40,684 nucleotides of DNA from Actinomycetes bacterium (GCA_023403475.1 JAEYEL010000214.1:1-40684), one strand, 5' to 3'. Numbered from the stretch's first letter, positions 6,995 to 14,252 are shown. Numbers and translations: made by a program. The notes: generated from the sequence alone by a model not told the origin.

Positions 6995-7930
6995 ATGAAG
7001 CCGTACAAAACAGTGATCTACAGCTTTTTCGTAGGGGGAATGTTTTCGCTCATAGCCCAGACCATCCTTTCGTTCTGGCAGATGGCCTTGGCCGATACGC
7101 CGATGTCGTTTTTCATGGGCGGCGCCACCCTTATCAGCATGGGAATCATCGGATGTGTCCTGGGCGGCCTGGCATGTTACCAGTACGTCGAGGAGTGGGC
7201 CACGTTCGGCGCGCTGCTCCCGTTCTCCGGCTTCGCCATGGCCGTCGGCATGAAGGCAGTCGGCCCTTGGACGAAGGAAGGCGCCTCCATGGGAAGATGC
7301 ATCTGGAACTGCGTGTGGTTCGTCATATGGTTCAACGTGGTGTTCGCGGCTATATGCATCGCGCTCGGCTTCGCGTGCGGTCTAGCGGGCTTCGGAGAGC
7401 CGGCGTTCACCGTCGAGAAGACCGAAGGCGGCATGCTTTTCTTTTGCGCCTTCGTTGTTGGCGGGCTTCTGGCCGCCGTCTTTCAGACCGTGTTCGTGTG
7501 CCTGCGGAAGGTTTCGAAAAAGGTTGCCCCACTGCATGTTCTGATGACGGCCTGGATGGTGGGTGCGCTCTTGGCCCCATCCGGCATATCCGGCGCGCTC
7601 GCGAACTTCTCAGGTCAGGGGTTCTCCGTCATGATCACCGTGGGCGGCTACAACATGTACAACGTCGGCCTCGACCTCTTCTTTGGGCACACGGGCACAG
7701 CTCTTCTGCACTTGGGTTCTTTCGCCCTGGCGGTATGCGGCTTGGCAGTCACAGCCCTGTTCACCTTCTTCATCTACAACGCGACGTTCGGGCGCAAGCC
7801 CCTTCGCGAGGTTCATGGGGAAAAGGCTCTTCGCTCCCTCGAAGAACTCGGGTTCGAGGTCGAGGTCACAGACAGGCTTTCGGTCTCGCAGCAAGCCGCG
7901 CAGCCAGCTGAGCAGTCGCCCACCCAGTAG
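6995..7930 (+). CDS. Multi-pass membrane protein, duplicated SpoVA-like fold (tentative)
   Basis: This 311-aa protein has about eight hydrophobic segments in two similar halves. Each half begins FxVGGxxxxxxQT (residues 12-23 and 153-165), continues with a glycine-rich stretch, and has a GF-containing segment (LLPFSGFAMAVGMK, 75-87; NFSGQGFSVMITVGG, 204-218). The order resembles SpoVAC/SpoVAE membrane proteins, which help move dipicolinate in sporulating Firmicutes, but Coriobacteriia do not sporulate, so the role here is unknown. The C-terminal 50 residues are polar and Gln/Pro-rich. ATG 6995 has AAGGA seven bases upstream. The family assignment is weak; the membrane topology is secure. Confidence 0.7.
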   Translation: MKPYKTVIYSFFVGGMFSLIAQTILSFWQMALADTPMSFFMGGATLISMGIIGCVLGGLACYQYVEEWATFGALLPFSGFAMAVGMKAVGPWTKEGASMGRCIWNCVWFVIWFNVVFAAICIALGFACGLAGFGEPAFTVEKTEGGMLFFCAFVVGGLLAAVFQTVFVCLRKVSKKVAPLHVLMTAWMVGALLAPSGISGALANFSGQGFSVMITVGGYNMYNVGLDLFFGHTGTALLHLGSFALAVCGLAVTALFTFFIYNATFGRKPLREVHGEKALRSLEELGFEVEVTDRLSVSQQAAQPAEQSPTQ

Positions 7931-8021
7931 CCAACTGCGCAGCCAGACATGCAGCTGCCCGGCATCGCACGCGGCGGCGAATCGACAAGGCTTTAAGTTC
8001 GAAGACGAAAGGAGCCTGCTA

Positions 8022-8252
8022 ATGCACGCAACCAAGAGCCTAGGCGAGGTCACGCCCGAAGACCTAGGGGGACTCGCGCTGGCCGACCTGAAGTGCCGCT
8101 CCTGCAGCGGATACGGCAATTGCGGGTACCGGATGTATCGCCTGTGGGAAGGAAAGCCGGTCATCATCTGCCAGCTGCGAAGGCAGGAGCTGCTCGACGC
8201 CAAAGCGGAAACGCCGCCTAAGCCTCTCCAATCTCCTCGACCATGCGGATAA
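8022..8252 (+). CDS. Small four-cysteine protein, unknown function
   Basis: This 76-aa protein has cysteines at 25, 28, 34 and 50 (CRSCSGYGNCGYRMY, then IICQL), a CxxC-x5-C-x15-C spacing that could bind zinc or an iron-sulfur cluster. ATG 8022 has AAAGGAG (8008-8014) seven bases upstream, a strong site. It follows the SpoVA-like gene by 91 bases, possibly in one transcript. Its last 35 bases overlap the 3' end of the converging LuxR gene, so the tail (about residue 65 on) may not be conserved. I do not recognise the family. Confidence 0.6.
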   Translation: MHATKSLGEVTPEDLGGLALADLKCRSCSGYGNCGYRMYRLWEGKPVIICQLRRQELLDAKAETPPKPLQSPRPCG

Positions 8253-9117
8253 GCTCTTGTTGGGAATGAATGTTGAGCTTGCGGTAAATGTGGTCGATGT
8301 GGGTCTTCGCCGTACTCTTCGAGATGTAGAGCTTGTCTTGGATGAGGGCGGCATTGTATCCTTTCGCCAAAAGAAACATCACCTCGGTTTCGCGACGCGA
8401 CAGCAGATAGCGGTTGGCTATGACTTCACATTGCTGCCTGAAACGCCCGATCTTGTGAGCCGACTCGACATCGCCTGCCGACGTCTGCGGCAAGGAACCC
8501 TGCGCGGAAGCGCCTGCCATCGAAGCCTTCCGCCGTACAGCGGCCTCGTCTTCAGATGCTTTCTCTTCCCTTGGGGCCGCCGCCTCGCTTTCGAAAAGCG
8601 AGGCGCCTTCGGCACCCTCGATAAGGGAGGCGCACTGCGCCCCGCCGATCTTTTCCTTGCGCGCAATGTCGGCAACCTGGCGGTTTATAGCGGCTATGGA
8701 CTCGCTCTTCTTGAACTGGGGGCAGAGGATGGCGACGCGCTTGATATCGCGCACGTGAGGCATGGTTGCGTAAGCCGTTATCATAATGAGCATGAGCACG
8801 GCGATTTCGCTCACAGAACCCGCAAGCCCAACGGAAAGATCGAGCGCCGCAAGGTCGGGGAAGGCAAGCGAGCTGATCATCGAGCCGAGCGCTAGGCTCC
8901 CCTGCCCCAAACCGAACAAAAAGATGGGCGAGATCCTGAACTCTTGGGCCATTTCGCCCAGAAACACCCACATGAGCGCCTCGAAGCACACATACCCTAT
9001 GAGAAGGGATATCGTCTCGAACCGAAAGGAGACGTCGGGCAGGATGGACAAGAACAGCAGCGTGACGGAAACGAATATGACGGTCGGTCTGAACAACCCG
9101 TCCCAGTGGCTCTTCAT
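8218..9117 (-). CDS. LuxR-type regulator, C-terminal part (frameshifted from 9114-9962)
   Basis: This 299-aa segment has four or five hydrophobic helices (about residues 8-120), a charged, low-complexity Ala/Glu/Ser linker (about 140-220) and a C-terminal LuxR/GerE helix-turn-helix (about 236-296: LSRRETEVMFLLAKGYN, then ISKSTAKTHIDHIYRKL). It is the second half of the membrane-anchored LuxR regulators common in Eggerthellaceae. Its ATG overlaps the stop of the first half as ATGA, but no Shine-Dalgarno precedes it. One extra base in the 4-base homopolymer at 9129-9132 would join the halves into a protein of about 581 aa reading VIPLCFNMK across the junction. I therefore favour one gene broken by a frameshift or sequencing error. 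A 10-bp coding hairpin (8582-8604) lies in the linker. Confidence 0.8.
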   Translation of the reverse strand: MKSHWDGLFRPTVIFVSVTLLFLSILPDVSFRFETISLLIGYVCFEALMWVFLGEMAQEFRISPIFLFGLGQGSLALGSMISSLAFPDLAALDLSVGLAGSVSEIAVLMLIMITAYATMPHVRDIKRVAILCPQFKKSESIAAINRQVADIARKEKIGGAQCASLIEGAEGASLFESEAAAPREEKASEDEAAVRRKASMAGASAQGSLPQTSAGDVESAHKIGRFRQQCEVIANRYLLSRRETEVMFLLAKGYNAALIQDKLYISKSTAKTHIDHIYRKLNIHSQQELIRMVEEIGEA

Positions 9118-9962
9118 ATTGAAGCAGAGGGGATGACAAGAAGGAGCGAGGCTATCACGCCACCCACAAGAAGGGGGATCAGAAGCGCGTCCAGACCGAA
9201 GGAGGGAACGATGAGCATCGTCGTGGCAAGGCGCATGATGCCCATGACCAAACCGAACAGGAGCGCCGGCAATGCTATTCTGAAAGAGAACGGCAGCTTG
9301 CGCACCGGCAGGGGGTCGAATATGGGCACGGCGTGGCGCACCGCATAGCTTACGGGCGTGGACTGCCAGAGGAAAGGCAGCTCGAAAAGCGGCAGAAGTG
9401 CGGCGAAGATTCCCGAATAGGGCCACGAAACGACATGCAGTACGAAGGAATAGACGAGCAGGGCTATCATGATGGCCACGATGGAATTCATGATGATGGT
9501 AATGTTCCCATGGCGGGAAAAGGCGGTTCCCCAATACAGCATGAGCAGCGCCGACCCTATGCCGGTCGCCACGCCGCCTACCACCATGGCGCTTGAGCCG
9601 AACGGGAACGGCGCATACGAGAAGAAAAGAGCGATCGTGCCCAAAGTAACGGCGAGACAGGCTCCGATGATCACCCGCTTCGCGGTATAGAACCGCAAGA
9701 ACTTCTGGTCGGTCACGGCGGCGAACAAAAGCGTGCAGCAGTACAGCACTATGGACACGATGAAGGCGGAAGGGGTCTGCGATGCCGCGTGCTCGCCGTG
9801 CTCAGCGAGAAGAGGTCCTCCGACAGCTATTCCGAAAATAACGAGGTAAATCCATGCCTGATGGATGCCGAACCCGATGGCAAGGGAGTTCAGCTTGCCT
9901 CGGACATTCGTGTCCTCGCCGACGTTGATCGTGATGCTCAGGCGCGGAAGCGTGGTGGACAT
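9114..9962 (-). CDS. LuxR-type regulator, membrane N-terminal part (frameshifted)
   Basis: This 282-aa segment has about eight hydrophobic helices resembling an MFS-like sensor half and no DNA-binding domain; the domain follows in another frame at 8218-9117. The ATG at 9962 begins MSTTLPRLSITINVGED and is preceded by a purine-rich GGGGGGCGAGA stretch; an ATG 66 bases further upstream is possible. In the family the membrane part is thought to sense a small molecule and the GerE domain to control neighbouring genes. It faces away from the MFS transporter across a 1.07-kb regulatory gap, so the transporter and the molybdopterin enzyme locus are plausible targets (inference). Confidence 0.78.
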   Translation of the reverse strand: MSTTLPRLSITINVGEDTNVRGKLNSLAIGFGIHQAWIYLVIFGIAVGGPLLAEHGEHAASQTPSAFIVSIVLYCCTLLFAAVTDQKFLRFYTAKRVIIGACLAVTLGTIALFFSYAPFPFGSSAMVVGGVATGIGSALLMLYWGTAFSRHGNITIIMNSIVAIMIALLVYSFVLHVVSWPYSGIFAALLPLFELPFLWQSTPVSYAVRHAVPIFDPLPVRKLPFSFRIALPALLFGLVMGIMRLATTMLIVPSFGLDALLIPLLVGGVIASLLLVIPSASI

Positions 9963-10117
9963 AAGCAGATCTCGCCCCCCGTCATTAAGGTCTCGTGCGC
10001 GGTTGCAATGAGAAAACCCAGCCGACATACTCGACTTGCATATCCCCGTCGCCCCGCAGCGCTCTCATCCGCTCGGTCTCGTTTCCCTGTTGCGCTTGAT
10101 CCGAATCGCATTAAACT

Positions 10118-10139
10118 ATATGTTCTTACGTCAACATAT
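10118..10139. promoter_or_regulatory. Operator-like dyad downstream of the luxR promoter
   Basis: Read on the minus strand, ATATGTT, eight bases, then AACATAT form a perfect inverted repeat beginning about 5 bases after the predicted luxR transcription start. The position suits autoregulation or repression (inference). Confidence 0.45.
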
Positions 10140-10150
10140 GCGACACGGCT

Positions 10151-10179
10151 ATCATAAACCAATTGCCCGCGATGTTCAA
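10151..10179 (-). promoter_or_regulatory. luxR promoter
   Basis: On the minus strand TTGAAC (-35) is followed after exactly 17 bases by TATGAT (-10). Transcription would start near 10144, giving a leader of about 180 bases before the luxR ATG at 9962. Confidence 0.65.
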
Positions 10180-10182
10180 ATG

Positions 10183-10205
10183 AAAAAACCGAAGGAGAGC
10201 TTCGG
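10183..10205 (-). terminator. Intrinsic terminator just upstream of the luxR promoter
   Basis: On the minus strand CCGAAG, CTCTC, CTTCGG is followed by TTTTTT, a short classical terminator. No gene is visible on the minus strand to its right, so it must end a small RNA, a leader or read-through transcript. Confidence 0.65.
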
Positions 10206-10293
10206 CAAGCCCGCCTACACGCCCCTACACGCCCGCTTGCCTACATCACATGATTGTCCGCCGGATTGCCTTCCCACCTGCTTGTTCACCCGT

Positions 10294-10318
10294 TTGCCCG
10301 CTTGGGAAGGGCGGGCAA
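10294..10318. other. 8-bp hairpin
   Basis: TTGCCCGC (10294-10301), a 9-base loop and GCGGGCAA (10311-10318) form a perfect stem in the untranslated region to the right of the orphan terminator. It would lie in any RNA ending at 10183. Confidence 0.5.
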
Positions 10319-10360
10319 GGGCAATGCGTGAGCGTGGGGAATAGAATCCGAAGTACGATG

Positions 10361-10381
10361 AAAATCAACCTTTCGGTTCTA
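10361..10381. promoter_or_regulatory. Motif AAAATCAACCT / GGTTCTA
   Basis: AAAATCAACCT (10361-10371) followed by CGGTTCTA (10374-10381) contains the dyad AACC-TTTC-GGTT. Both words recur, in reverse order, in front of the molybdopterin locus (13645-13664), suggesting a shared regulator-binding site. Confidence 0.35.
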
Positions 10382-10658
10382 CTTTCCTCTCCAAGCTCGT
10401 TTGCGAAGAGGGGCTTTCTCGCGCGGCAGATCCTGCATAGACGGGAATTCGGGGGAACGTGCGCGGCTGCTTTTCCGTCTGCTTTCGTGTGATTCGAAGG
10501 TTCCGTAAATCGAACTCTTAAGTCGATGGGAGGTTCCAAAACGAACCTACAACCTGATGACCTCCATGTTTCCGTTTCGTAGTCTTTACCATGCATGGTT
10601 TTGCTCGAAAACGGTCTTGCGTTTCGCCCGTTTTCGGATGCGAATGGCAAGCCAGCTA

Positions 10659-10692
10659 CGTTCGGCACCGACAGGTATATCGGTGCCGAACG
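10659..10692. promoter_or_regulatory. 13-bp perfect inverted repeat
   Basis: CGTTCGGCACCGA (10659-10671), an 8-base spacer CAGGTATA and TCGGTGCCGAACG (10680-10692). No T-run follows on either strand, so an operator or cruciform is more likely than a terminator. It lies 345 bases upstream of the MFS start. Confidence 0.6.
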
Positions 10693-11036
10693 CAAACCGG
10701 GGATAAGAGAATCGCGAAAGGGGGGACACGCACGATCGTTTCTTCCGAGTGAAAGCGGCAAACGTTCGATCGCACAACCGTCGCGAACACAGCGAGCAAG
10801 GCTGTTGGCGGCGGTTGCGGTAAGCTTACGGGAGCCTTCGTTGCTTTAAGGTAAACCCGCGTAGCGAGATGCCAGAAGCGCCCACAGCTTCTCATTTGCG
10901 ACTCGTACGGCATGCCCGCCGCATGCTCGGTCTTGCCATCGTGCCCAGGAAAGCTCGTCATCAGCAGCTTTTGACACTTGTCCGCTGCGATATTGGAACC
11001 ACATTCAAGTTAAACTCTCACTCGAAGGGAGGACTG

Positions 11037-12734
11037 ATGGATAAGAAGGAGTTTTCCGTCTCCGAGGTCATTGACTCTATCGGCATCAGTTCGCACACAT
11101 GGGTCGTTTTTGTCCTTCTGGCGTTCGCCATGATATTTGACGGGTATGATTTCATGATCGTCAACTCGACCAACCTGTTCGTCGCCCACACGTTCTGGCC
11201 GGACAATCCGAACCCCGGCGCGCTCATGGGTTCGCTCACCACGTGGGGTCTGCTCGGCATGGTGTTGGGCGGCGCTTTCGGCGGCGTTCTCTCCGACAGG
11301 ATCGGGCGCAAGAAAACGCTGATTTTGGCCGTTATGTTCTACGGTCTTTTCACGCTGCCGCAGGCCTTCGCCAACGATCTGGGTTTCTTCGCCGCGTTCC
11401 GCCTCATCGCGGGCTTCGGCGTCGGTTCCTGCATCCCCGTTGTGACGACGGTTTTCTCCGAGAGCATACCTTCGAAGCAGCGCGGCATCTTCGTGACCTG
11501 CGGCATGGCCTTCATGATCGTGGGCTGGGTGCTGGCCGGTCTTATCGCCAACCCCATCTGCAACGCGGCGACGCCGCTTCTCGGCGATTTCACGAACCAG
11601 GTCACCTACGTTACGGCCGAAGGCGGAACAGCCACCATGTATGCGAACTGGCGTTTATGCTACCTCATCGGCGGTATCCCGCTCATCTACGGCTTCATTC
11701 TTATTTTCGCGATGAACGAGACACCCCACTGGTACGCTAACTCGGGGAACAAGGAAATGGCATGCAAGCGCCTCACGCAAATCGAGCAGGCCACGCGCCA
11801 CACCGCCCACGAGTACGACCCCGCCCTGCTCATCGTGCCGCCCAAGCCGTCCAAAACCGGCCCCGCGGTTCTGTTCTCGAGCAAGTTCATCGTGGCCACC
11901 TGCGCCATCTGGGCCACCTACTTCGTCGGCCAGTTCTGCGTGTACGGCATGAACGCCTGGATACCCACGTGGTTCGTGGGCTTAGGTTATTCGCCTTCTG
12001 AAAGCGTGGCCTTGCAAACGTGGAACAACGCTGCGGCCATCGCGTCGAACGTCTCGGTCGGGTTCGTGTCCGACAAGATAGGACGTAAGCGCAACCTCGC
12101 AGGTTCCTGGTTGTTCTGCGTCGTCGCCATCGTGCTGTGCTCCCTGTTCGCAACAGGCGGCAACTTCGGTTTGTGCATTGCGCTCATGCTGCTCTTCGGC
12201 TTCGCGCTGAACTACGCCATCACCGCCGTCCAGCCGCTCATGCCCGAAAGCTACCCCACCGCAGTGCGCAACACGGGCGTGTCCTGGTGCCAGGCATTCG
12301 CCCGCTTCGGCGGATCCGCCTCCTCCATCGTGCTCGGCGGCATCGCCGGTATGGCGTTCTTCCAGACGGCCGCCGGCACCACCAACTGGAGTTCGGTCGT
12401 GCTCGTGCTCATTGTGCCGTTCATCTTGGCTTTCGTGTGCACCATTCTGTTCGTTACCGAGACGGCCGGCAAGTCGATAGACCAGCTTGCAGCTGAAGAG
12501 GAGAAGCTGGGCAACGCTGACAGCGACGGCAACATGCGCTTCGGTGTTATGCTGGCCATTGTCGCCATTCTCTTCGTGCTCTGCATCGTGTGCCCGCTCG
12601 TGGTGCAGGGTTGGTCGAAGCAACCCTACGCCCTGCCGCTCATGGCCATCGGCCTGCTCTTGCCGTTCGTGTACTTCTTCGTATTCGGCGGCGCGCAACT
12701 TGCGAAGAATAGGCAGAAGAAGCAGCACGTGTAG
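11037..12734 (+). CDS. MFS transporter, aromatic acid:H+ symporter type
   Basis: This 565-aa membrane protein has the features of the AAHS branch of the major facilitator superfamily (PcaK/BenK-like): DGYD in the first helix (35-38), the loop 2-3 signature GGVLSDRIGRKKT (82-94) and a second copy-like SDKIGRKRN between helices 8 and 9. After the usual twelve helices an acidic loop leads to two further hydrophobic segments at the C-terminus, making it longer than the typical 450 aa. ATG 11037 has GGGAGG (11028-11033) correctly spaced; the upstream frame has no such site. It lies opposite the LuxR regulator and upstream of the molybdopterin enzyme, so it probably imports that enzyme's aromatic substrate (inference). 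Confidence 0.88.
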   Translation: MDKKEFSVSEVIDSIGISSHTWVVFVLLAFAMIFDGYDFMIVNSTNLFVAHTFWPDNPNPGALMGSLTTWGLLGMVLGGAFGGVLSDRIGRKKTLILAVMFYGLFTLPQAFANDLGFFAAFRLIAGFGVGSCIPVVTTVFSESIPSKQRGIFVTCGMAFMIVGWVLAGLIANPICNAATPLLGDFTNQVTYVTAEGGTATMYANWRLCYLIGGIPLIYGFILIFAMNETPHWYANSGNKEMACKRLTQIEQATRHTAHEYDPALLIVPPKPSKTGPAVLFSSKFIVATCAIWATYFVGQFCVYGMNAWIPTWFVGLGYSPSESVALQTWNNAAAIASNVSVGFVSDKIGRKRNLAGSWLFCVVAIVLCSLFATGGNFGLCIALMLLFGFALNYAITAVQPLMPESYPTAVRNTGVSWCQAFARFGGSASSIVLGGIAGMAFFQTAAGTTNWSSVVLVLIVPFILAFVCTILFVTETAGKSIDQLAAEEEKLGNADSDGNMRFGVMLAIVAILFVLCIVCPLVVQGWSKQPYALPLMAIGLLLPFVYFFVFGGAQLAKNRQKKQHV

Positions 12735-12815
12735 CTTAGCACGTAGCGTGCAGCGCGTAGCGCGCCATGAGGAGTGTCCCTTTGGCACTTCATTAGGCAC
12801 TTTGGCGCGCGCAGA

Positions 12816-12852
12816 CAGAGGAGGACCCCGGCAACCCCGGGGTCCTCCTCTG
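12816..12852. terminator. Terminator between the MFS gene and the converging 203-aa gene
   Basis: A 16-bp perfect stem (12816-12831 with 12837-12852; left arm CAGAGGAGGACCCCGG) with a 5-nt loop sits between two converging genes. The T-tract on the plus side is interrupted (CTTTCTTT). Upstream, 12725-12766 holds three imperfect 14-bp units starting GCACGT/GCGCGT. Confidence 0.75.
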
Positions 12853-12897
12853 CTTGCGCTTTCTTTGCCGGTGCTTCCTCGGTGTGCAGCTCTTCTG

Positions 12898-13509
12898 TCA
12901 AAGCCCCTGCGTCAGCGCCTCATCGGCAAGCAGCTCCTCGTAGGTTTTTCCCTTGCCGGAAAAGATCCAGTTCTTCATGCGCTTGAGGCGTGATGCGTTT
13001 TTTGCGTCCAAGCCTTCGCTCAAGCCCCGGTACTCTTCCTTTACGGCCATGGCCACCACGGCGGCCACAGCTATGCGCAGCTTCGCCACGTCTTTCGACC
13101 TGACCTCGAAGCATTGCCCGCGATTCTTGAAATCGACGACGCGCACATGCACGTCTTTCACCAGATCGCCTTCTTCCCTTTCGTCTTCCAACAGAAAGTC
13201 GAGCGGCGGATTGCTGAGCGACCCGTTTATCTGCCAGCGCATTCCGTTGACGTAGTAATCCTTGAAGATGCGCCTTGTATGGAAGACGTACTCCCAGCGC
13301 TCCAACTTCAGATAGTAGGCGAGCGCCTTCGGATCGGGCTTGATGCACCCCATTTCGCCGCCCATCCGCCCGAAGATGGTCACCTTGTCACGCTCTGAAG
13401 ACCAGGGGCCTGTGAACTTGAGGAAGGTTTCCCCGTCTGCGTACCAGACATCGAAGTCTTGATGGAGGGAAACTGCGTCCACAGGTACGTACGCGCGGTT
13501 GTTCTTCAC
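12898..13509 (-). CDS. 203-aa cytoplasmic protein, possibly LURP-one/tubby-like fold
   Basis: This protein is not firmly recognised. It has no signal peptide; the body is rich in beta-type segments with alternating aromatic residues (ETFLKFTGPW, WEYVFHTRRIFKDYYVNG) followed by a hydrophobic helix (about residues 143-157, IAVAAVVAMAV) and a basic C-terminus. The strand pattern with a late hydrophobic helix recalls LURP-one-related (DUF567) proteins, but I cannot confirm this. The GTG start at 13509 has AAGGAGG five bases upstream, and an extended -10 promoter lies at 13546-13554. It converges with the MFS gene across a terminator and diverges from the zinc-ribbon gene. Confidence 0.75.
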   Translation of the reverse strand: MKNNRAYVPVDAVSLHQDFDVWYADGETFLKFTGPWSSERDKVTIFGRMGGEMGCIKPDPKALAYYLKLERWEYVFHTRRIFKDYYVNGMRWQINGSLSNPPLDFLLEDEREEGDLVKDVHVRVVDFKNRGQCFEVRSKDVAKLRIAVAAVVAMAVKEEYRGLSEGLDAKNASRLKRMKNWIFSGKGKTYEELLADEALTQGL

Positions 13510-13545
13510 GGATGCCTCCTTCGGAATTCGCTTTCATGCATGGGA

Positions 13546-13554
13546 ATTATATCA
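13546..13554 (-). promoter_or_regulatory. Extended -10 promoter of the 203-aa gene
   Basis: On the minus strand TGATATAAT is a perfect extended -10 (TGnTATAAT). Transcription would start about 30 bases before the GTG start. No good -35 is seen, as is usual for extended -10 promoters. Confidence 0.65.
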
Positions 13555-13621
13555 AGAAAACCACGTTGCCATGCGCGCCTTCATCAAGGTTCGAAGAAGG
13601 CATAATTAAGCTTCTCATCAG

Positions 13622-13680
13622 GCACTATGCTAAGCCAATCTTTTGGTTCTAGAAAAATCAACCTCTTAGCCCGATAGTGC
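13622..13680. promoter_or_regulatory. Composite inverted repeat upstream of the molybdopterin operon
   Basis: Outer arms GCACTAT (13622-13628) and ATAGTGC (13674-13680) and inner arms CTAAG (13630-13634) and CTTAG (13665-13669) nest around a core holding GGTTCTA and AAAATCAACCT. It could be an operator array or a structured leader. The core words also occur upstream of the MFS gene. Confidence 0.5.
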
Positions 13681-13921
13681 GGAGCCAAAAACGTACTCGC
13701 GATTTGATACGGGTCGCCCCGCGCCCTCTAACTTGTAAAGCGTCAGCTTCCGCAAGGGTTGTCATCTCCGCATGCGACGGGAAGCGAAAAGGCTCGCGGC
13801 TCATCGCCATTTCGCGCTCGACCCACGGCGCACAACCCGCAAAACGGGAGCATGAAAGAACGCGACCGCACAAGGCAGTGCGAAACGCGTCGAAACAACC
13901 GACGGATAAGGAAGGTAGCCT

Positions 13922-14197
13922 ATGTGTTTCAGACCAGCAGATGCTTCCGGTGGCGCGGGAGTACACCAATGCCCCGAGTGCGGCAAGCCCCTCCAAGCGA
14001 TGGGCGGGCTCGTGCTCAAGAAATGCCCGTTCTGCAAATGCGATTTCACGCCGTATCTCAATGGGGAAAAGGAGATACCCGGAGCGCCAGGAGCGCCGAA
14101 GGCCCCGGGAGCGCCGGGAGCACCGGCGGCGTCAGGAGCGCCGAAGGCCCCGGGAGCACCAGGGGCGCCGGGAGCGCCGAAGCCTCCCACGGCGTGA
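13922..14197 (+). CDS. Zinc-ribbon protein with collagen-like Gly-Ala-Pro tail
   Basis: This 91-aa protein has two CxxC knuckles, CPEC (residues 17-20) and CPFC (35-38), forming a likely zinc ribbon. A low-complexity tail of Gly-Ala-Pro triplets (about residues 54-87) follows. ATG 13922 has AAGGAAGG upstream. It precedes the molybdopterin enzyme by 162 bases on the same strand and probably belongs to the same transcript. A role as a small accessory or protein-interaction factor is possible but not shown. The GAP-coding DNA is itself a 9-bp-period repeat and could vary in length by slippage. Confidence 0.72.
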   Translation: MCFRPADASGGAGVHQCPECGKPLQAMGGLVLKKCPFCKCDFTPYLNGEKEIPGAPGAPKAPGAPGAPAASGAPKAPGAPGAPGAPKPPTA

Positions 14198-14213
14198 TCG
14201 AAGAGGTGATCCC

Positions 14214-14252
14214 ATGGGCTGGTGCTACCTGCCCATGTTTCTGCTCAGGTAA
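14214..14252 (+). CDS. Possible 12-codon leader peptide
   Basis: ATG 14214 preceded by GAGGTG opens MGWCYLPMFLLR then TAA, between the zinc-ribbon and molybdopterin genes. The short hydrophobic peptide could be a translated leader. The support is only the ribosome site and position. Confidence 0.2.
   Translation: MGWCYLPMFLLR

Larger units (their letters stand above)
9963..11036. other. Divergent regulatory region between luxR and the MFS gene
   Basis: This 1074-bp gap has no convincing gene. It holds, from the luxR side, a dyad (10118-10139), the luxR promoter (10151-10179, minus), an intrinsic terminator (10183-10205, minus), an 8-bp hairpin (10294-10318), a GGTT/AACC motif (10361-10381), AGGTTC/GAACCT (10531-10548), a 13-bp dyad (10659-10692), and TTGACA at 10971-10976 without a good -10 partner, a possible activator-dependent MFS promoter. 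Confidence 0.6.
13510..13921. other. Divergent intergenic region upstream of the molybdopterin locus
   Basis: This 412-bp gap contains the minus-strand promoter of the 203-aa gene and a composite inverted repeat (13622-13680). No clear plus-strand -35/-10 pair is visible for the zinc-ribbon/molybdopterin operon, consistent with activator dependence (inference). Confidence 0.55.

Noticed and set aside
6535..7911. 458-codon plus-strand frame overlapping the 108-aa and SpoVA-like genes
   Set aside because: Arg/His-rich translation with no ribosome site; the alternative frames give hydrophobic, well-initiated membrane proteins.
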